NCBI RefSeq assembly: GCF_020181035.1
Contig: NZ_JAIQYY010000017.1
Location: forward strand, 63,290 to 127,289
Length of the DNA: 64,000 nucleotides
Direction of reading: 5' to 3'
DNA from: Streptomyces sp. CoH27
GTDB taxonomy: Bacteria > Actinomycetota > Actinomycetes > Streptomycetales > Streptomycetaceae
Part shown: positions 60,784 to 64,000 of the stretch, in pieces
Numbering within the stretch: the stretch's first letter is position 1
How the letters are laid out: each line of letters begins with the position of its first letter
Position numbers and translations under genes: made by a program
Notes under the pieces: model-generated
The model's input: the letters and a program-made list of their open reading frames with translations, nothing else
The model's database searches: none
What the model was told of the DNA's origin: nothing

Positions 60784-61965
60784 TTACTTGGCGGCGTGGG
60801 CCAGCTCAGCGGCCTTGTCGGCCGCGCCGTCCATGGTGTCGACGCGCTGCACCAGCGGGTGGTTGGCGTCGGTGAGGATCTTCCGGCCCAGCTCGGCGTT
60901 GTTGCCGTCGAGGCGGACGACGAGCGGCTTGGTGACGTTCTCGCCGCGGTCCTCCAGCAGCTTCAGGGCCTGGACGATGCCGTTGGCGACCTCGTCACAG
61001 GCGGTGATGCCACCGAAGACGTTGACGAACACCGACTTGACGTCCGGGTCGCCGAGGATGATCTCCAGGCCGTTCGCCATGACCTGGGCGGAGGCGCCAC
61101 CGCCGATGTCCAGGAAGTTGGCGGGCTTGACGCCACCGTGGTTCTCACCGGCGTACGCGACGACGTCCAGGGTGCTCATGACGAGACCCGCGCCGTTGCC
61201 GATGATGCCGACCTCGCCGTCGAGCTTGACGTAGTTGAGGTTCTTCTCCTTGGCGGCGGCCTCCAGCGGGTTGGCCGCGGCCTTGTCGTGGAGCTCCTCG
61301 AAGTCGGGGTGACGGAACTCGGCGTTGTCGTCGAGCGACACCTTGCCGTCAAGGGCGATGACCTCGCCGGAGGCGACCTTCGCCAGCGGGTTGACCTCGA
61401 CCAGGAGGGCGTCCTCCTTGATGAAGGTGTCCCACAGCTTGACGAGGACGTTCGCGACCTTGTCCGCGACCTCGGCCGGGAACTTCGCGGCCTCGACGAT
61501 CTCGCGGGCCTTGGCCTCGTTCACACCGTCGATCGGGTCGATCGGCGTCTTGGCGACGGCCTCCGGACGAGTGGCCGCCACCTCCTCGATCTCCATGCCG
61601 CCCTCGACGGAGGCGATGGAGAGGAAGGTGCGGTTGGCACGGTCGAGGAGGAAGGAGACGTAGTACTCCTCGATGATCTCCGGCGCGGTCTCGGCGATCA
61701 TGACCTTGTGGACCGTGTGGCCCTTGATGTCCATGCCGAGGATGTCCGTCGCACGGGCGACGGCCTCGTCCGCGGAGGCGGCCAGCTTGACGCCGCCGGC
61801 CTTGCCGCGACCACCGACCTTCACCTGCGCCTTGACGACGGACTTGCCGCCCAGCCGCTCGGTGATCTCGCGCGCCGCCTCAGGCGTGTCGATGACTTCA
61901 CCGGCCAGCACCGGTACATCGTGCTTGGCGAAGAGGTCCCTCGCCTGGTACTCGAACAGGTCCAC
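60784..61965 (-). CDS. sucC: Succinyl-CoA synthetase beta subunit
   Basis: A 393-residue ATP-grasp subunit. N-terminal 'MDLFEYQARDLFAKHDVPV', Gly-rich 'KVGGRGKAGGVKLA' (nucleotide phosphate contact), 'EVNPLAKV' (metal) and the C-terminal flavodoxin-like 'NVFGGITACDEVANGIV'. It starts with GTG 61965 (GGAAG eight bases upstream) and is followed by sucD as an operon. Confidence 0.97.
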   Translation of the reverse strand: MDLFEYQARDLFAKHDVPVLAGEVIDTPEAAREITERLGGKSVVKAQVKVGGRGKAGGVKLAASADEAVARATDILGMDIKGHTVHKVMIAETAPEIIEEYYVSFLLDRANRTFLSIASVEGGMEIEEVAATRPEAVAKTPIDPIDGVNEAKAREIVEAAKFPAEVADKVANVLVKLWDTFIKEDALLVEVNPLAKVASGEVIALDGKVSLDDNAEFRHPDFEELHDKAAANPLEAAAKEKNLNYVKLDGEVGIIGNGAGLVMSTLDVVAYAGENHGGVKPANFLDIGGGASAQVMANGLEIILGDPDVKSVFVNVFGGITACDEVANGIVQALKLLEDRGENVTKPLVVRLDGNNAELGRKILTDANHPLVQRVDTMDGAADKAAELAHAAK

Positions 61966-62415
61966 GCGCTTCCGTCCCTATCAGTGATCTCGCGGTTCGT
62001 TGGATGCGTGGGCGTGCCGCGAAGGGCAACGTGACGTCCGCTTGTCACAAGGGGGGCGCACACGGTGTCCGAGCGCGCGGCATGTCCGTCTCGCAGGTTA
62101 TCGCCGCTTGCGGGGGCTCCCTAAATCGAGGGTCACACCTGAGCGGTGATACCTGTCACATGATGCCTGGTCTGCTGGCACGGCGTGCCGTGTTGGGCTG
62201 TGTTCGGTCGGCTTCGTTCGATGTGCGAGGCCTCACCGGGCTGGGGTTGACCCGGTGAGGCCTCTGGTCCGGCCCCGGTGGCTCCGGGGCCGCGGCGGTT
62301 GATCCCCACCCCAATGGGGACCACCCGCCCTACCCGAGGGGGCCCGGCCGGACGAACCGACGGCATTCGGCCATCCGGGTCCGGACACCCCGCGGAGGGC
62401 TGCTCGGCCCAGCTC
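61966..62415. other. 450-base intergenic region upstream of sucC
   Basis: No credible gene. It contains the sucCD promoter side (CTTGTCACAAG near 62040), a near-symmetrical GGCACGGCGTGCC (about 62177) and three hairpins in a row (62227-62264, 62270-62292, 62303-62320) that close the minus-strand Ala-rich gene. Confidence 0.6.
62227..62292. terminator. Double hairpin terminator
   Basis: GAGGCCTCACCGGG / CCCGGTGAGGCCTC (14-base perfect arms, loop CTGGGGTTGA, 62227-62264), followed after five bases by CGGCCCCGG-TGGCT-CCGGGGCCG (62270-62292). A third weaker TCCCCA/TGGGGA stem lies at 62303-62320. Confidence 0.8.
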
Positions 62416-63531
62416 TCAGCTGCCCTGAGCGGCATTCGGTATGCCGGACAGGTGCTGGAGGCGGGCCGCGTCCTGGAGGTACGGCGGTACGGCCACCCGG
62501 GTGACGCCTTCGACACCGGCAACGACATGCCCGGCCGGCGAACCGCCGGCCGCGTGGACCGTGCCGTCGAGCGCGTGGGCGAAGGCCCCGGTCTGCGCGG
62601 TCACGCCTTCGGCGAGAGCGCCTGCCTGGCCGGTCAGCCCGTGCGTGAAGGGGTCTGCGTGGCCGGTCAGCCCGTGCGTGAAGGCGCCCGTCTGGCCGGT
62701 CAGACCGTGCGCCGGCGGTGGTAGGGGGCCGACGGCGCCGTCCGCGAAGGGCTGGACGTCGCCGGTCACGCCGCGGGCGAGCGCACCCGCGTCCGTCACG
62801 GCCTGCTCGGCGGTCCCGTGCACCGTCCCGGCGGCCTGCTCAGCCGTCCCGTACGTGTCCGTCACCGCCTGCGGGGCCGTGGGCCCGACGCCCGCCACCT
62901 CGGGGGCGAAGGAGCCGAGCGGGCCGAAGAGGTAGTCGATCTCGTTCCGGGAGGCGGTCGAGACGGCCGAGGCGGCATGCGCGGCCTCGTGGGCGACACC
63001 GTAGGCGGCGCCGTACGCCCCTTCGGCCTGGACACCGGCCTGCACGCGGGCCTGGCCGCCAGCCTCGGCGGGAGTCCCGACGCGACCCTGCACCCGCGCC
63101 GTCCGCGCCCGCTCCGCGCGGGCCGCCTGCGCGCCCTTGATGGCCTCGGCACCCCGCACGGCCTTCGCGGCGGCCGGAACGTTCGCGTCGGCGGAACGGG
63201 CGGCCTGGTCGGCGGTGCTGATGACGGCCGCGCCCTGGTCGGCGGTGCTGATGACGGTCGCGCCCTGGTCGGTGGTGGTCGAGGCGGCCGACGCGGCGGT
63301 GCCGGTCAGACCGGAGACGGTGCCGTGGACGGTGTTCTGGACACCGGAGACCATGTCGTGGACACCCGTGAGGACACCGTCGACGGTCCCGGCGACGGAA
63401 TCCTCGCCCGAGTCCGGGACGGAGAGGGAGATGGCGGACAGCTCGTCGGCGCTGGCCGCGGCCGAGCCGGGCCCCCAGGCGCCGGTGACACCGGCGGCCA
63501 TCACGCTCGAACAGCGGATGTTCTTGTTCAT
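62416..63531 (-). CDS. Secreted Ala/Gly/Thr-rich low-complexity protein
   Basis: A 371-residue protein with an N-terminal export-like hydrophobic segment ('VMAAGVTGAWGPGSAAASA') and otherwise strongly Ala/Gly/Thr/Val-biased sequence. It has short tandem motifs: 'ISTADQGAAV' repeated (about 92-110) and 'HGLTGQ/HGLTGH' repeated four times (about 272-315). No enzyme motifs. It reads like an extracellular structural or hydrophobic coat protein. ATG 63531 has GAAGGA upstream. Similar repetitive style continues in the next partial gene (63692-64000), suggesting a pair of surface proteins. Function unknown. Confidence 0.6.
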   Translation of the reverse strand: MNKNIRCSSVMAAGVTGAWGPGSAAASADELSAISLSVPDSGEDSVAGTVDGVLTGVHDMVSGVQNTVHGTVSGLTGTAASAASTTTDQGATVISTADQGAAVISTADQAARSADANVPAAAKAVRGAEAIKGAQAARAERARTARVQGRVGTPAEAGGQARVQAGVQAEGAYGAAYGVAHEAAHAASAVSTASRNEIDYLFGPLGSFAPEVAGVGPTAPQAVTDTYGTAEQAAGTVHGTAEQAVTDAGALARGVTGDVQPFADGAVGPLPPPAHGLTGQTGAFTHGLTGHADPFTHGLTGQAGALAEGVTAQTGAFAHALDGTVHAAGGSPAGHVVAGVEGVTRVAVPPYLQDAARLQHLSGIPNAAQGS

Positions 63532-63691
63532 GACGTGCGTCTATTCCTTCGGAAACAGCTGGGGAGTTTCCGTCCGGAGATCGCTGAAGGAGATCGCTGA
63601 AGGTGATCACTGAGGATGGGGTCCGGACGGACGGGCAGGCTTGTTCCGCCCTCGCGCGACAGGTCAGCGGCGGGGAGGTCAGCCGTACTGC

Positions 63692-64000
63692 CTAGCCGGG
63701 GAAGACGGGGATGTCCCGGTGCCGTTCCCGGGTCCGGGGCGCGTCGACGCGCGCGGCGGCGCCGGGTACAAGCTGCGGGGCCGCCCCATTACCGAAGGTG
63801 ACGGCGTGCGCGTCACCGTGGCGGGACGCGCTGCCGTCGACCGCCTGCTTGCCCGGCACACCGTCCGTGTCGGGGGTGGGCTCAGGGCGACCGGGGGCGC
63901 CGACAGCGGTGCCGTGGTGCCCGGACGTGCGTGCCTCGTTCTGCGGCACGGGGGTGAGGTCCGGGCCGTACGACAGGAGCGGTGCCGGCGCGGTGACGGC
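63692..64000 (-). CDS. C-terminal part of a secreted-like hypothetical protein, cut by the window edge
   Basis: An in-frame open stretch from the right edge to a stop at 63692 gives at least 102 residues; the frame continues unbroken beyond 64000. Sequence is Pro/Ala/Gly/His-rich ('VPQNEARTSGHHG') with no recognised domain. Start and true length cannot be seen. Likely the gene before the Ala-rich protein in the same direction. Confidence 0.5.
   Translation of the reverse strand, partial: AVTAPAPLLSYGPDLTPVPQNEARTSGHHGTAVGAPGRPEPTPDTDGVPGKQAVDGSASRHGDAHAVTFGNGAAPQLVPGAAARVDAPRTRERHRDIPVFPG

Overview
The window is high-G+C actinobacterial chromosome, almost certainly Streptomyces. The evidence is very strong third-position G/C bias, frequent GTG starts, GTGA/ATGA-coupled operons, Streptomyces-type families (DUF6350, DUF3017, DUF2690, DUF5954, MocR, FHA/Ser-Thr kinase, Sec-exported Rhs) and core metabolism genes in an order I remember from Streptomyces chromosomes (sucC-sucD ... 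DUF6350 ... purN-purH ... folD ... mdh). I saw no tRNA, rRNA, CRISPR array, insertion sequence or phage gene.

Layout. 0-5 kb holds a secreted D,D-carboxypeptidase, a YihY membrane protein, a DprE1/DprE2-like redox pair and a 2'-5' RNA ligase-like protein. 5-10 kb holds trpS, glyA and rocD, with a decayed reading frame between trpS and glyA. 9.7-14.8 kb holds a lipoprotein, a secreted HExxE metallopeptidase-like protein, a YgiC/YgiB-like pair (ATP-grasp plus lipoprotein) and a DMT-type transporter. At 14.8-18 kb a MocR regulator diverges from a coupled operon of two AhpD-like proteins and an ICL/PEP-mutase-family protein. At 18-25 kb a five-gene operon makes and imports glycine betaine: betaine aldehyde dehydrogenase, choline oxidase-like enzyme, ABC ATPase, double permease and binding protein. 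25-30 kb holds DUF5954, a MarR-GNAT fusion and a LysR/MFS divergent pair. 30-34 kb holds mdh (with a 13-bp-arm palindrome upstream), an XRE-DUF2690 membrane protein, DUF3017 and folD.

At 34-38 kb a coupled pair encodes an FHA-like protein and a membrane Ser/Thr kinase whose extracellular part looks like a lytic transglycosylase; a secreted I36-like inhibitor and a relic of an RsbW-type ATPase follow. 38-41.6 kb holds purH, purN and a membrane protein.

41.7-57.1 kb is an accessory block between purN and the DUF6350 gene. It contains a secreted 2362-residue Rhs protein ending in a HINT self-processing domain and a 117-residue putative cysteine-enzyme toxin, with an AT-richer putative immunity gene directly behind it. 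Divergent from these are two giant secreted proteins (DNRLRE/LamG/FG-GAP and propeller-plus-bulb-lectin) that look like surface or sugar-binding partners. This block is the most likely site of an undescribed toxin/immunity system. The last 7 kb returns to core: DUF6350, a membrane-anchored sigma-like protein, sucD, sucC, an Ala-rich secreted protein and the end of another secreted gene cut by the window edge.

All functional calls come from reading translated motifs. No database search was run.
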